Made by a program: the position numbers and the translations under genes. 64,000 nucleotides of DNA from Silvimonas terrae (GTDB lineage Bacteria; Pseudomonadota; Gammaproteobacteria; Burkholderiales; Chitinibacteraceae), in assembly GCF_014202765.1 (NCBI RefSeq), contig NZ_JACHHN010000003.1:496001-560000 (forward strand). The letters are read 5' to 3'. The notes under the pieces were generated by a model. The model had not been told where the DNA came from, searched no databases, and saw only the letters and a program-made list of their open reading frames with translations. Below are positions 18,549 to 28,330 of this stretch, in pieces. Every line of letters starts with the position of its first letter. The first letter of the stretch is position 1.

Positions 18549-20990
18549 ATGGCCATTACCATTTCTTCCCAGCTTTACGATACCAGCGGGCGCGTCGCCC
18601 CCGTATTCAGTCTGGATCAACCCCGGCAGGCCATCCTGCGCTTTAGCGCGCCAGCGGGGCATGCAGTCCAGATTGAGGTGCTGGAACAAGACCTGATCCG
18701 CGTGGAAGTCTTGCCCGCCGGCACCGCGCCACGTGCACGCAGCTGGACCATCGCCCCTGGCATGACCGATGTACCGCTGCACGGCCACGATGCCCGCGCA
18801 CTGCCTGGTTTTTCCCGGCCGGATTACCAACTGGCCGTTGATGCCCAGCGCGCCACCCTCACCACCCAGGCTATCAAACTGGAGATCGACCTCAACGGGT
18901 TCTACTGCACCTGGTACCAGCAACGTGCTGGGGCCTGGGTCAAGGTCGCCAGCGATCGCCCTACCCAGGGTTACAACTTTGGCTACTGGGACGAGCGTGT
19001 TTATCACTACCTGTCCCGCGCGGAAGAAGAACAATACTTTGGCCTGGGCGAAAAAACCGGCGACGCCAATCGCCATGGCAACAGTTACCGCATGTGCAAT
19101 CTGGATGCGGCGTTTTATAACGCCAAAAGCACGGACCCGCTGTACAAGCACATCCCCTTCTATATCACCCGCCACGCCACCCAACTCACCACCTTTGGCC
19201 TCTATTACGACACCCCGGCCGACTGCCGCTTTGACTTTGGCCGCGAACATGACAACTACCATGGCTTTTACCGCTCGTTTGTCGCTGACACCGGCCCGCT
19301 GGATTACTACTTTATTGCCGGCGACACCGTGCGCGATGTGGTCGGCCGCTTTACCTGGCTGACCGGCCGCCCGGCTTTTACGCCACGCTGGAGCCTGGGT
19401 TATTCCGGCTCGACCATGAGTTACACCGACGCCCCCAATGCACAAGTGCGCATGAATGATTTCCTGGCGCATTGCGGCGAGCACGACATCCTGTGTGACT
19501 CCTTCCATCTGTCATCGGGCTACACCACCATTGCCGGCAAGCGTTACGTATTCAATTGGGATGAATCCAAATTCCCGGATGCCAAAGGCTTTGCCGCGCA
19601 TTACCGCCAACACGGCGTCCACCTGGTCGCCAATATCAAGCCCGCGCTTCTGAAAACCCACCCCCGCTTTGCCGAGGCCGCCGCCGCTGGCGCACTGATC
19701 AACCAACCGGACGGCAGCCCGCTACCCGTCGCGTTCTGGGGTGGTGATGCGGCGTATGTGGATTTCACCGCACAAGCGGGTTACGACTGGTGGAAAAACG
19801 GCGTCAAAACGGCCTTGCTTGATTACGGCATCAGCGCCGCCTGGAACGACAACAACGAGTTTGAAATCTGGGATACGCGCGCCCTGGCCGCCAACTTTGG
19901 CGATCCGGTGCCCGCTATTTCCATCAAGCCGCTGCAAACACTGCTGATGTGCAAGGCGTCGTATGAAGCGCAGGCAGAACACGCGCCCGCCTTGCGACCC
20001 TTCACGGTATCGCGTGCGGGGTGCGCCGGCATGCAGCGCTATGTGCAAACCTGGTCTGGCGACAACTACACCTCCTGGCAAACGCTGAAATACAACGTCC
20101 GCATGGGCACCGGGCTGGCCATGTCCGGCGTGTCCAACACCGGGCACGATGTAGGCGGCTTTCTGGGCCCGCAGCCAGATGCAGAACTCTTTCTGCGCTG
20201 GGTACAATTTGGCATCTTCCTGCCCCGGTTCTCTATCCATTCGGAAAACAGTGGCGAGGTGGTCACCGAGCCCTGGATGTACCCGGACATCACGCCGCAG
20301 ATTCGCGACCTGATCAAACTGCGTTATCGCCTGCTGCCGTATTACTACGACCTGATCTGGCGTTCGCACAGCCATTACCAGCCGGTCATGCGGCCCACGT
20401 ATTACACCTTCCCGCATGACGCCCGTTGCTACACCGAAAACGACGACATGATGATCGGTGAAAGCCTGCTCATTGCCGCCGTCGTAGAACAAGGCGCCCT
20501 CACCCGCGCCGTTTACCTGCCCGCCGGTACGCGCTGGTGGCGTTACGACGGCACGCAAAGCTTTGAGGGTGGCCAGACCGTGACGCTGGATGCGCCGCTG
20601 GACGCCGCCATGCTGCTGGTCCGCGAAAACAGCGGCGTGCCACTCAATGTCGCCGCCCAGCACTTTGCCCACACAGCCGATGAGCGCGGATTTTTGCTCT
20701 ACCCCGGTCAGGCAGGCGCGTTTGAAGTGCGCTGTTTTGAGGACGACGGGGTCAGCTACGGCTACCGGCACGGCCTGTGCGGCGAATGGCAACTGGGCAT
20801 AGAGGCCGCCGCCGACACCTTGCATATTCGTATCGCGTTTAATGGCAACACGCATTTTGCCCGCGACCAACTGCAAATCTGCCTGCCCGCCAGCGAGATG
20901 CGCCTCGTCACCCTCACCGGCGCACGCCTGGTGACGGATGAAGTCTCGGCAGCCTGGCGCGTGCTCACACTAACCCGGTCTGACCAGTAA
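18549..20990 (+). CDS. Glycoside hydrolase family 31 (alpha-glycosidase), cytoplasmic
   Basis: An 813-residue GH31 enzyme without signal peptide. The order is an N-terminal beta domain (about 20-240), a catalytic barrel (about 260-600) and C-terminal beta domains. The nucleophile is D434 in [12 protein letters not shown] and the acid/base D505 in WSGDNYTSW, both in family-typical context; NTGHDVGGF and RFSIHSENS also match. GH31 enzymes cut terminal alpha-glucosyl, xylosyl or related residues with retention. The specificity is unknown. Its place after uronate uptake genes suggests an oligosaccharide carrying both alpha-linked sugar and uronate. Confidence 0.88.
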   Translation: MAITISSQLYDTSGRVAPVFSLDQPRQAILRFSAPAGHAVQIEVLEQDLIRVEVLPAGTAPRARSWTIAPGMTDVPLHGHDARALPGFSRPDYQLAVDAQRATLTTQAIKLEIDLNGFYCTWYQQRAGAWVKVASDRPTQGYNFGYWDERVYHYLSRAEEEQYFGLGEKTGDANRHGNSYRMCNLDAAFYNAKSTDPLYKHIPFYITRHATQLTTFGLYYDTPADCRFDFGREHDNYHGFYRSFVADTGPLDYYFIAGDTVRDVVGRFTWLTGRPAFTPRWSLGYSGSTMSYTDAPNAQVRMNDFLAHCGEHDILCDSFHLSSGYTTIAGKRYVFNWDESKFPDAKGFAAHYRQHGVHLVANIKPALLKTHPRFAEAAAAGALINQPDGSPLPVAFWGGDAAYVDFTAQAGYDWWKNGVKTALLDYGISAAWNDNNEFEIWDTRALAANFGDPVPAISIKPLQTLLMCKASYEAQAEHAPALRPFTVSRAGCAGMQRYVQTWSGDNYTSWQTLKYNVRMGTGLAMSGVSNTGHDVGGFLGPQPDAELFLRWVQFGIFLPRFSIHSENSGEVVTEPWMYPDITPQIRDLIKLRYRLLPYYYDLIWRSHSHYQPVMRPTYYTFPHDARCYTENDDMMIGESLLIAAVVEQGALTRAVYLPAGTRWWRYDGTQSFEGGQTVTLDAPLDAAMLLVRENSGVPLNVAAQHFAHTADERGFLLYPGQAGAFEVRCFEDDGVSYGYRHGLCGEWQLGIEAAADTLHIRIAFNGNTHFARDQLQICLPASEMRLVTLTGARLVTDEVSAAWRVLTLTRSDQ

Positions 20991-21020
20991 ACACGCCTGG
21001 CAAGACCAGATGGCAACCCC

Positions 21021-21054
21021 AAAAAAGCCGGTGCTGCGTCATCGGCTTTTTTGT
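21021..21054 (+). terminator. Rho-independent terminator after the GH31 gene
   Basis: AAAAAAGCCGGTG (21021-21033) pairs with CATCGGCTTTTTT (21040-21052) around CTGCGT, including one G-T pair, and ends in a T-run. It closes the hexuronate locus before ssb. Confidence 0.9.
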
Positions 21055-21157
21055 TGCATCCATGGTGTACTGCGCCAGGCCAATGCGGATGCGGCTTGCG
21101 GGCCAACGGCCCGGTTTGCCGGGGCATCCGCCTCTCGCGCCAGAGCGCCCGCGCCGT

Positions 21158-21163
21158 TATACT
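21158..21163 (+). promoter_or_regulatory. Possible ssb -10 box
   Basis: TATACT at 21158-21163 matches the -10 consensus at five of six positions and lies 63 bases upstream of the ssb start. The -35 position is weak. No SOS box was found. Confidence 0.35.
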
Positions 21164-21226
21164 CACCCGTTATCTAGGTGCGTTGCACGCACCGCCTGTC
21201 ATTCATTTTCAAGGAAACACCACCTT

Positions 21227-21751
21227 ATGGCATCGCTCAACAAAGTGCTGTTGATCGGCAACCTGGGCCGCGACCCGGAAACCCGTTACCTGCCCTCCGG
21301 CGGCGCCGTATGCAATTTCAGCATTGCCACGACGGAACGCTTCAAGGACAAGCAAGGCCAGCAGCAAGAAAAAACCGAGTGGCACAACATCACCATGTAC
21401 AACCGCCTGGCCGAAATTGCCGGCCAGTACCTGAAAAAAGGCAGCTCGGTGTACATCGAGGGCCGCATCCAGACCCGCAAGTGGCAAGACAAGCAAACCG
21501 GTGCTGACCGTTACACCACCGAAATCATCGCCGACCAGATGCAAATGCTGTCTGGCCGTGGTGGCGCCGGCATGGGTGGTGGTGAGCAAGGCGGCGGTTA
21601 CGAAGATTTCAACCAGGAATACGCAGCAGCCCCGGCCCCCGCACCGGCCGCCCGCCCGCAAATGGCCGCCCCGGCCCCTGCGGCCGCAGCACCGAAAAAA
21701 CCGGCCCCGGCCCGCAGCTTTGATGATTTTGAGGATGACATCCCGTTCTGA
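21227..21751 (+). CDS. ssb: Single-stranded DNA-binding protein
   Basis: A 174-residue SSB. The OB-fold starts [20 protein letters not shown] and includes [21 protein letters not shown] and [13 protein letters not shown] glycine-rich and then Ala/Pro-rich linker (about 115-160) leads to the conserved acidic tip [10 protein letters not shown], which docks repair and replication partners. The linker is unusually rich in alanine and proline. AAGGA lies 11 bases upstream of the ATG. The stop codon is the left edge of an inserted island; the probable native terminator now lies about 8.5 kb away at 30301. Confidence 0.98.
   Translation: MASLNKVLLIGNLGRDPETRYLPSGGAVCNFSIATTERFKDKQGQQQEKTEWHNITMYNRLAEIAGQYLKKGSSVYIEGRIQTRKWQDKQTGADRYTTEIIADQMQMLSGRGGAGMGGGEQGGGYEDFNQEYAAAPAPAPAARPQMAAPAPAAAAPKKPAPARSFDDFEDDIPF
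21743..21751 (+). repeat. Left direct repeat (attL-like), at ssb stop codon
   Basis: CCGTTCTGA encodes the last two residues and the stop of ssb. The identical nine bases recur at 30271-30279. Integration here leaves the ssb reading frame intact. Confidence 0.6.
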
Positions 21752-21784
21752 AGTCCACCTTTTTATAGTGCGTTAATAAACAAG

Positions 21785-21814
21785 GCGGGGTCATTGATTT
21801 GACTCCGCTTTTTT
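21785..21814 (+). terminator. Terminator for ssb supplied by the island
   Basis: GCGGGGTC (21785-21792) pairs with GACTCCGC (21801-21808) around an 8-base AT-rich loop, with one G-T pair, and is followed by TTTTTT. It ends ssb transcription just inside the left edge. Confidence 0.85.
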
Positions 21815-21816
21815 CT

Positions 21817-21882
21817 TGTTTACAGTTTTTCCCTGTAGACCTGCTATGACGTATTAGTGTTCACCTCTTAAGGGTGTAAACA
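21817..21882. repeat. Left-end TGTTTACA motifs (possible recombinase arm sites)
   Basis: TGTTTACA lies at 21817-21824 and its exact complement TGTAAACA at 21875-21882, immediately before the integrase ATG at 21884. Bound recombinase there would cover the integrase ribosome binding region, suggesting self-repression. Confidence 0.5.
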
Positions 21883-21883
21883 A

Positions 21884-22861
21884 ATGTACGTCAACCCTTA
21901 CTCCGTCCGGACCCTTGTTCTCCGTTCTGGTGAACGACTGCCTATCCTGATTGAACGCACTTCGGGCGAACCCCTGTTCAAACCCACGGTGTATTCGTTG
22001 AGCGAGCTCCGTGCCACCAACAAAGCCAGTAATACGATTGATCAGACGCTCAGATCAATCATGCTTCTTCACCTATTTCTCCAAGCCCGAAACATCGAAC
22101 TCGACGAAAGATTCCGTCAGAACACCATTCTTTCACTGAACGAACTTGATGATCTTGTCCGATATTGCAAGCAGAGAATCGTTGAACAATTATCCACAGA
22201 TCGTTTCCCCTCCCAAGCTCGCTCCCCACGGCGGGCCAAATCCGAGTCGATCCGCCTTGTTCAGTCGCAAACGATAGCTCCGGGGGTTAAGGGGCACACC
22301 GCAGCCAACCGCATCCGTGTAATCCGCGATTATCTGGACTGGCTTGTTCGCTATCACATCGGACATACCTCTCCGAGCAGGGATGAAGAATCCGTTCTTT
22401 GGGCTGCCTGGGTACGGTGCAAGGATGGGCTGAGCGCCCGAATACCGCGACATAAAAACCGGAACCAGGTCGGTCAACGGGAGGGACTCCCCAACGAGGT
22501 GCGCGAACGGCTACTGGCCGTGACCGCGCCCGAGTCGACCGAGAACCCATGGCTTAGCGAAGGGGTTCGACTACGAAACCACCTGATTATTCGTTGGCTC
22601 CATGACCTTGGACTGAGGCGGGGCGAGCTTCTTAATATCAAGATTTCTGATATTAACTTCCAAGCCGAGGAGGTCATCATTGCGAGGCGAGCCGATGATC
22701 CTGAGGACCCCAGAAAAACAGAACCCCGAGCCAAAACTAGGGATCGGAAACTGCCTCTATCTCCTGCTTTATGCAAACTCAAACATGCGCAATATGCAGT
22801 TCATCTGCATATGAGGTTATTCGACTGCTTATCGGCCGAAGCGGACGAATCGACGGGGTAA
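21884..22861 (+). pseudogene. Tyrosine recombinase/integrase, C-terminally truncated
   Basis: The frame gives 325 residues. Residues 1-200 look like a SAM-like core-binding region, and LHDLGLRRGELLNIKISDIN carries the first catalytic arginine (R245) of tyrosine recombinases. After KLPLSPALC (about residue 297) the protein leaves the family pattern and soon ends. The His-x-x-Arg box and the nucleophilic Tyr are therefore missing, so it should be inactive. The break lies near 22775. Related recombinases often occur in two- or three-gene modules, but no partner is present. Confidence 0.75.
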
Positions 22862-22991
22862 CGCCGATGACCGCTGTCAGCCAAAAAACAGACAGACAAG
22901 TTCAAACAGCAATCGAAGCCTGCGGCACTGCCGGCTGCGTGAATTGGTGCCGACCACTAATAATCTGCTAAACCCAAATGCCCTGAGTCTT

Positions 22992-23762
22992 TCAGCGAAT
23001 CGCCTGGGAAGGAGAAAAGCCGGAAACCTTGCGGAACATGGCAATAAAAGCACTGCTGGAGTGATAGCCCAACTGCCGTGCGATGCTGTGCACCGGTTCT
23101 TTGCGGGCCAGCCGGATCAGTGCATCGGACACGCGCATCTGATCTCGCCATTGGCCAAATGACAACCCGGTTTCATCCCTAAACAGCCGGACAATCGTGC
23201 GGGCACTGGCGCCAACCCGATCCCCCCACAACTCAAGCCCATCGCTATTGGCCGGGTCCAGCATCAGTGCTTCACACAAGCGGCGCAGGCGGCGTTCTTG
23301 CGGCATAGGTAGCGCAAGATCAGGCGCATGGGGTGCTGCGCAAACTTCATGCAGTAGCAAATCTGCCATCATTTGCCGCCGCACTGACGCAGGTTCATTT
23401 TGCTCGATCAGCAGATTGTTCAGCAGTACATCGACCATGGCGCTGACATTGAACACGCCGTGCCGGGCAAGATGCGAAGGTACTTGCTCTGGCTCGAGAT
23501 AAACACTGGCCATGTTGACCGTACCAATCGCACGCACTTCGTGCCCCTTGGTGGGCGGCAGCCACAGCGCGCGCAGCGGGGGCAGCGTCCAGATGGCGTT
23601 GTCGATATAGACGCGGACCATGCCGCTTTGAGCATACAGCCATTGTCCTTGCCGGTGGCTGTGCCAGCTTTCGATATGGCCATCCGCATAATGATCCATC
23701 CGTACGCGCAAGGCATTGTCGGGCTGCAGCATCGCACCTGGTATTGAGCTTGCTCTGTCCAT
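22992..23762 (-). CDS. AraC-family transcriptional regulator
   Basis: A 256-residue regulator with an N-terminal cupin-like sensor (HSHRQGQWLYAQSGMV, then LPPLRALWLPPTKGHEV) and a C-terminal double helix-turn-helix (about 160-255). The last part contains SIARQLGYHSSSAFIAMFRKVSG, the AraC signature. It diverges from siderophore export and receptor remnants with a Fur box between, so it may once have controlled iron uptake. Drug-efflux regulators of similar build are an alternative. The ATG at 23762 was chosen since upstream residues do not fit the domain. Confidence 0.85.
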   Translation of the reverse strand: MDRASSIPGAMLQPDNALRVRMDHYADGHIESWHSHRQGQWLYAQSGMVRVYIDNAIWTLPPLRALWLPPTKGHEVRAIGTVNMASVYLEPEQVPSHLARHGVFNVSAMVDVLLNNLLIEQNEPASVRRQMMADLLLHEVCAAPHAPDLALPMPQERRLRRLCEALMLDPANSDGLELWGDRVGASARTIVRLFRDETGLSFGQWRDQMRVSDALIRLARKEPVHSIARQLGYHSSSAFIAMFRKVSGFSPSQAIR

Positions 23763-24166
23763 GTTCCGGCTTTTTTTCAAAAAATATTGCAAACACGCCA
23801 TAACCTGGCGCGTTTGCGTATCTGGCTGTCCACACCGACGGGCGTGCGCCGCGTACGCTATGCCTCTGACAGGTACGCCCCACTTTTACCTTCTATCAAC
23901 CATCGCCCTGTGGTCAACAAATATCGTAATGATTCTCATTATCTCACAAAAAAATCACCTGCAATGCAGATAAGCAGCTGACTTGTAACGGTAATGGCGA
24001 GAAATGGACGCCTTGAAACGCGAGTTCCAGCATCCGCTACCTGGCTCAAGGCAAGCGCGCCATGTGGTATCGCCGAGGCTGTCACTCACCACTGGAAATG
24101 TTGCCAGGCAAGCGCCTGTTCGGCGCAGACCCACACTTTGATTGATCCATTATCCAGGACGAATGC
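23763..24166. other. 404-base spacer with Fur box and a possible gene remnant
   Basis: The spacer separates the AraC gene from the ABC transporter fragment. Besides the Fur box at 23925-23943, a plus-strand open stretch from 24017 to the TGA at 24143-24145 could encode a 42-residue peptide. It ends 21 bases before the transporter ATG and could be the tail of a lost upstream gene of a siderophore operon. I do not recognise its family. Confidence 0.4.
23925..23943 (-). promoter_or_regulatory. Probable Fur box
   Basis: Read on the minus strand the 19 bases are GATAATGAGAATCATTACG. They match the E. coli Fur consensus GATAATGATAATCATTATC at 16 of 19 positions. The site lies between the AraC regulator and the transporter fragment, consistent with iron repression of a siderophore locus. 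Confidence 0.75.
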
Positions 24167-25180
24167 ATGTCCCTGCTGTTCACACTGATTCGCGGCTCAC
24201 GCTGGACGTTTGCCCTGGCACTGATTGCCAGTGTCATCAGTGGTTTTGCCAACGCGACGCTCGTCGCGCTGATCAACCGGGCGCTCCACCTCAACACAGA
24301 TGAATTGGCCAAGCTGGGTTGGCCATTTCTGGGGCTGGTGGTGCTGGTGCTGGTGATGCGTACGTTGGGACAGACGTGTTTTGTGCGTCTGGGGCAGCAG
24401 GCCAAGGCCACGCTGCGCATGCAGACCATCCGCAATATCGCCGCCGCGCCGTTTCAGGCGATCGAGCAATACGGTGCCGCGCGGGCGCTGAACATCCTTA
24501 CCCAGGATCTGGACAGCATTGTGGTGTTCTTTGTCAGCCTGCCCAATCTTGTGATGTACGGAGCGGTCATCGCCGGTTGCCTTGTGTATCTGGGCAGTTT
24601 GTCCTGGCCGGTGTTGCTCGTGGCACTCGTGGCTGTTTTGACGGGCGCAATTGGTTATGTGCTCGTCAATCGCCAGGCGCTGGTTCATTTGCGCGGATCG
24701 CGTCAGCGCGAGGATCAACTGGTTCGGCATTTTCGCGCGCTGTTTGATGGTGCCAAAGAACTCAAACTGCACCAGCCGCGCAACGAGATGTTTGTGGAGC
24801 GCAGCCTGGCGCCGGAAGTCGAAGCAGTGCGCGCGCAACGAAGTCGGGGCTATGTGCTTTATGCCGCGGCAGCCAGCTGGGGTAGCCTCATTTTTTTCAG
24901 TTTCATCGGCTGTGTATTGTTTGTACTGACACGCTATTACGCCATACCCAGCCAGGTGCTCTCCGGCTACGCCGTGGTGTTTCTGTACATGATCATGCCG
25001 ATTGAAGGGCTGCTTTCGGCGCTGCCCAGCGTAGGTAATGCGCGGGTCGCGTTTGAACGTATCCGCAAAGCCAACCACGACTTGCCGTCCGAACTCACCA
25101 CGACCAGTCCCGTCACCCCAAAATTGCAGACGTTGCAACTGGCCGGGATAACCCACCGGTATTTCCGGGAGCAAGAAAAC
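24167..25180 (+). pseudogene. Cyclic peptide/siderophore export ABC transporter (PvdE/SyrD type), truncated
   Basis: About 338 residues of the membrane domain remain: six helices, starting MSLLFTLIRGSRWTFALALI, with LFDGAKELKLHQPRNEMF and MPIEGLLSALPSVGNARVAF typical of the PvdE/SyrD family that exports siderophore or lipopeptide precursors. The ATP-binding half, with Walker A and signature motif, is absent. Around 25180 the sequence changes to a siderophore-receptor segment in another frame, so the translated frame runs on for 40 meaningless codons to 25303. This is a deletion or fusion remnant, not a working transporter. Confidence 0.85.
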
Positions 25181-25530
25181 AGCGTTTTGACACGATCACT
25201 GTTCGCGGTTTTGAAGCGGATGAATACCTTGATGGCTTGCGCCTTCCGACGGTTACCTACTGGTCACGGCCCGCGTGGGATCCGTATCTGCTGGAACGGG
25301 TAGAAGTCATCAAGGGTCCGGACTCTGTGCTCTATGGTCAGGCAGGGCCGGGGGGGATTGTGAATCTGGTGTCCAAACGCCCGGCTGCAGACCAGCAGCA
25401 GGAAGTCTACGTCACAGTCGGGAGCTACAGTCAGTATCAAGCCGGGTTTGATGTCGGCGGCAAAATCGACCAGCAAGGCCAGTGGTTGTATCGCATTACA
25501 GGTAGCGGCAACACCCAGGACACCCAGGTT
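25181..25530 (+). pseudogene. TonB-dependent siderophore receptor, internal fragment
   Basis: The frame reads RFDTITVRGFEADEYLDGLR, then WDPYLLERVEVIKGPDSVLY and GQAGPGGIVNLVSKRP. This is the plug domain of ferri-siderophore receptors (FpvA/FecA group) and the start of the barrel (VTVGSYSQYQAGFDVGG). There is no start, signal peptide or barrel end. The similarity stops at about 25530, where a reverse-strand gene begins abruptly. Together with the preceding fragment it shows a fused deletion within a former siderophore cluster. Confidence 0.85.
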
Positions 25531-26901
25531 GTCTTCGAGCACGCAATTGACCATGACTTGCGCGAACTCCACTGCAACATCAATGCGTCCCTGCTTCACA
25601 TAGAAATAGATGAGCGTCTCGCCCGGCGCGAAGCGCGGTCGTACCGGATCACCAAACATGGCATAGGCAGTCTCGGTTACGAAGGCGTCACAGTGCTCTG
25701 GGTAGTACTGGACCACCAGATCGAGCCGGGCGAGCGTCGTCTCCAACGGCTCCATGTACCCGATCCAAGCACCACTGTTGATCTGAGCACTGACTAAATA
25801 CTTTCTGGCTCCCTTCTTGCCGCCCCGCCTTCGTTGAGTGTGGAATGCATGGCTAGACAAGTGAAGCAAATCGCGACCTTGACCTCGGTCGGACAGCAGC
25901 GGGTCATCTAGTGCTTCAAGTAGCCGCTTTCCCTGATCCATTCCCTCCCAGTATTGATACCAAGCCAGAAGCACACCCCGGTCGTCGTAACCGCCGCCGG
26001 ATAGGCGATCAAACAAGGCGTTTAGTTGTTCTGGTTCGAAGGATGAAATGTCACTATCAAAGGGCTTCCGCTCTGTACTGGAGTCCGCCTGCTCTTCACG
26101 ATTCAGCATGCCAACGTCCCATCCCCCGTGAGTATTGAGTACATTCAGCCGCTCGGCGGCACCTGCGACACCCTTACGGGCTAGCCGTTGTAGCTTATCG
26201 GCGACTTCGGGGTGCAAGCCCGTTCGCATTAGCGCGTCGAGCGGCCAGCCAGCTTTCACGCCCTGCTCGACATACGCCTTGAGGCTGTTCTCCGCGTGGG
26301 ACCACTGCCCAGCGTCGATATGCTCTTCGTATTTGGCGACCAATGCTGCGGGAGCCAACTTGGCAAGCAGCGCGTCTGCCATGGCCAGCACGTGCCGGGT
26401 ACCTTTCCCATCCGTGTAGTCCAGCACCGAGTGGACTTGAGAGGCGAGCCGGTAATTGGCAAGGCCGCCGTCATCTTGCCAGGCATCGGTTTGCTCGGTA
26501 GTACGCCATGAGCGAGCGGTGTCACGAGTCAAATACACACCGCCTGCGTCTGGTTTGTGTTCGATCCATGGCGTCGTCTCAAGGTCGATTTCGGCAACCC
26601 GCCACTTGTTGAACAAGTCCGGCATTTCAGAAAGCCACTGGAGGCGTTCTTTATAGAAAAACGGATCGACACCTAACCAAACTTCACAGGTAATCCAGTC
26701 GCCAACCTGGTGGCCCTCCGGAGGGGTTAATTCCTGGAATACCGGGATGCCAAAATCAATGGCCCACACTTTTGCCGAGTAGAAGATGATCTGCGCGCAG
26801 ACTTCGTAGGTAGCGACACCGATCTGCTTGATGCTTTGGGTTTCGCTTGTCGTCTTGAACACCGAGGTGGCCCCAAACTCAAATGCGAGCGCGAGTTCAG
26901 A
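25531..26901 (-). pseudogene. Unknown protein, probably truncated at both ends
   Basis: The minus-strand frame is open from 26994 through 25264. The part I trust spans about 26900 to 25531, roughly 457 residues: soluble, Trp- and acid-rich, with a helical stretch around LKAYVEQGVKAGWPLDALMR and a segment LLAWYQYWEGMDQGKRLLEA. I recognise no family. Its C-terminal end runs into the antisense of the receptor fragment at 25530. Its N-terminal end overlaps a plus-strand coding fragment near 26900. The exact left and right limits are uncertain by tens of bases. Confidence 0.5.
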
Positions 26902-27256
26902 CGCACCGACAGAAGAAGAATTAAGCACTTGTCGCGATACACTGGTCCTTCTGGTGGCTGACCTCGAAAAATCAGATATGGAACGCCAAGTCAAGGCAGC
27001 TTTGATGACTGCGCTGAGAAGAATTATTTCCGCAATAGATCAATACTGGCTCACAGGTTACGACCAAATCCTTGAGTCGCTTGAAAAACTTACAGGTAGT
27101 TTCGTACGCTACCCGGAGGCCAAGCCTGAAATTGTTAAGTCCGGGCTTGAAACGAGACTACGCAACGCGGTACAAGATGCTGCAAATCTAATAACAATCT
27201 CAGTCCCCACTGCTTTAATGCTCACGCAATCCGTAAGCACCTATTTCAGCAACTGA
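26884..27256 (+). pseudogene. Unknown small helical protein, probably missing its N-terminus
   Basis: The plus-strand frame gives about 124 residues that read as one helical protein: STCRDTLVLLVADLEKSDME, then KAALMTALRRIISAIDQYWL and a C-terminal hydrophobic stretch ISVPTALMLTQSVSTYFSN. Frame and composition look coding after about 26890. Upstream, the frame lies on the strand opposite to the unknown minus-strand protein, so the start seems lost at a junction. No family is recognised. Confidence 0.45.
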
Positions 27257-27622
27257 CATATCGCTAAGTCGGGAGCGCTGCAAACAGAGGGTGCAATGGC
27301 CGGTGTGGTGCGCCAGATCTGTAGGCGCTAGGCTGTGCTAACTAGCCAGGCACTACTTCCCACCAAGCGCTTTCTATTCACGGGCAGAACAGCGGCTTGA
27401 TTGTGGCAGCTGGTGCTACTTCACTGCACGAGCTGCCCGGACCATCGAACTAGCATAACGGCAGCCTGCAAAGAAAGTAAATGATGACTTACAGAAAAAA
27501 TTAGTTATATGATGATTAGCTAGTCCAGTTTCTCTGGAATTAATTTCGCCGTGGTTTATTTTAACATCACCTAAAAAACCACATGTTAGCAACAAAAAAT
27601 GTAATTCATAAATCATATCAAA
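27257..27622. other. 366-base gap without recognisable gene
   Basis: Composition shifts from mixed to AT-rich towards the right. No frame of coding quality, hairpin terminator or repeat stands out. It presumably carries the promoter of the membrane protein gene at 27623. Confidence 0.5.
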
Positions 27623-28330
27623 ATGACAAAAATTTTATTTCTTGCTTTATTATCAGGCAGCTTGATTTGGGGCCTAATTACCATAGGAGTCAACCCAATC
27701 ACTGCCGGGCCACTACAGACTTTGGCTCTCCTGTATATTTTGTTAATTTCCGTGCCTTTTTGGCCAATTTTTTACCTTGAATTCATCGAATTTTACAAAG
27801 CAATGAGAGATCAACGCTCTGAATACATGAAAACATTTTATGAATCCCAGAGCGAGACAATTGTAGGCTTATCTGCATCCGCAATAGTATTGATCTTTAT
27901 TTACTATGAAAGCTCCCCATCATACAGCTGGAGCGCAATTGACATCGCGGGCCTTGGATTCCCCCTTTATGCAATAGCATTTCTTAATTTTTTCAAATTA
28001 TCAAGACTAAAAACAGAAAAGATAAAAAGCAATGCACTATCGAAATTAATTCTTATGCCACTGTCCTGCACTGGACTTATCTTTGCTGCATGGATATCGA
28101 TAAAAAACACCAACGGAAAGTTTCTCCCTTATCAATCAATTTGGATTCAGCTAAGTATATTTTTCAATTCCTTCTGGTTCCTCATAACATCAGCAAAAAT
28201 TCTCTATTTCGCGAAGAATGGAAAAATAGAGATACCCGAAAAAATGATTGCAGCAATCCCTGACATCGGTCAAAAAAGACTAGACATTCAGAAGCTCAAA
28301 AAAGAAGCGGAGTCATGGAACAAAGACTAG
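27623..28330 (+). CDS. Multi-pass membrane protein of unknown function (AT-rich)
   Basis: A 235-residue protein with about six hydrophobic segments, at roughly 3-22, 33-52, 75-95, 105-124, 145-162 and 175-196, and a charged C-terminal tail ending KKEAESWNKD. Codon use is strongly AT-rich compared with the surrounding chromosome, pointing to recent transfer. No family is recognised. It stands alone, with large gaps on both sides. Membrane proteins of this size are common in phage-defence and toxin modules, but nothing in the sequence shows such a role. Confidence 0.65.
   Translation: MTKILFLALLSGSLIWGLITIGVNPITAGPLQTLALLYILLISVPFWPIFYLEFIEFYKAMRDQRSEYMKTFYESQSETIVGLSASAIVLIFIYYESSPSYSWSAIDIAGLGFPLYAIAFLNFFKLSRLKTEKIKSNALSKLILMPLSCTGLIFAAWISIKNTNGKFLPYQSIWIQLSIFFNSFWFLITSAKILYFAKNGKIEIPEKMIAAIPDIGQKRLDIQKLKKEAESWNKD

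Noticed and set aside
25264-25530. C-terminal extension of the minus-strand unknown protein
   Set aside because: This part is antisense of a clear siderophore-receptor plug, so the open frame there is accidental read-through past a junction.
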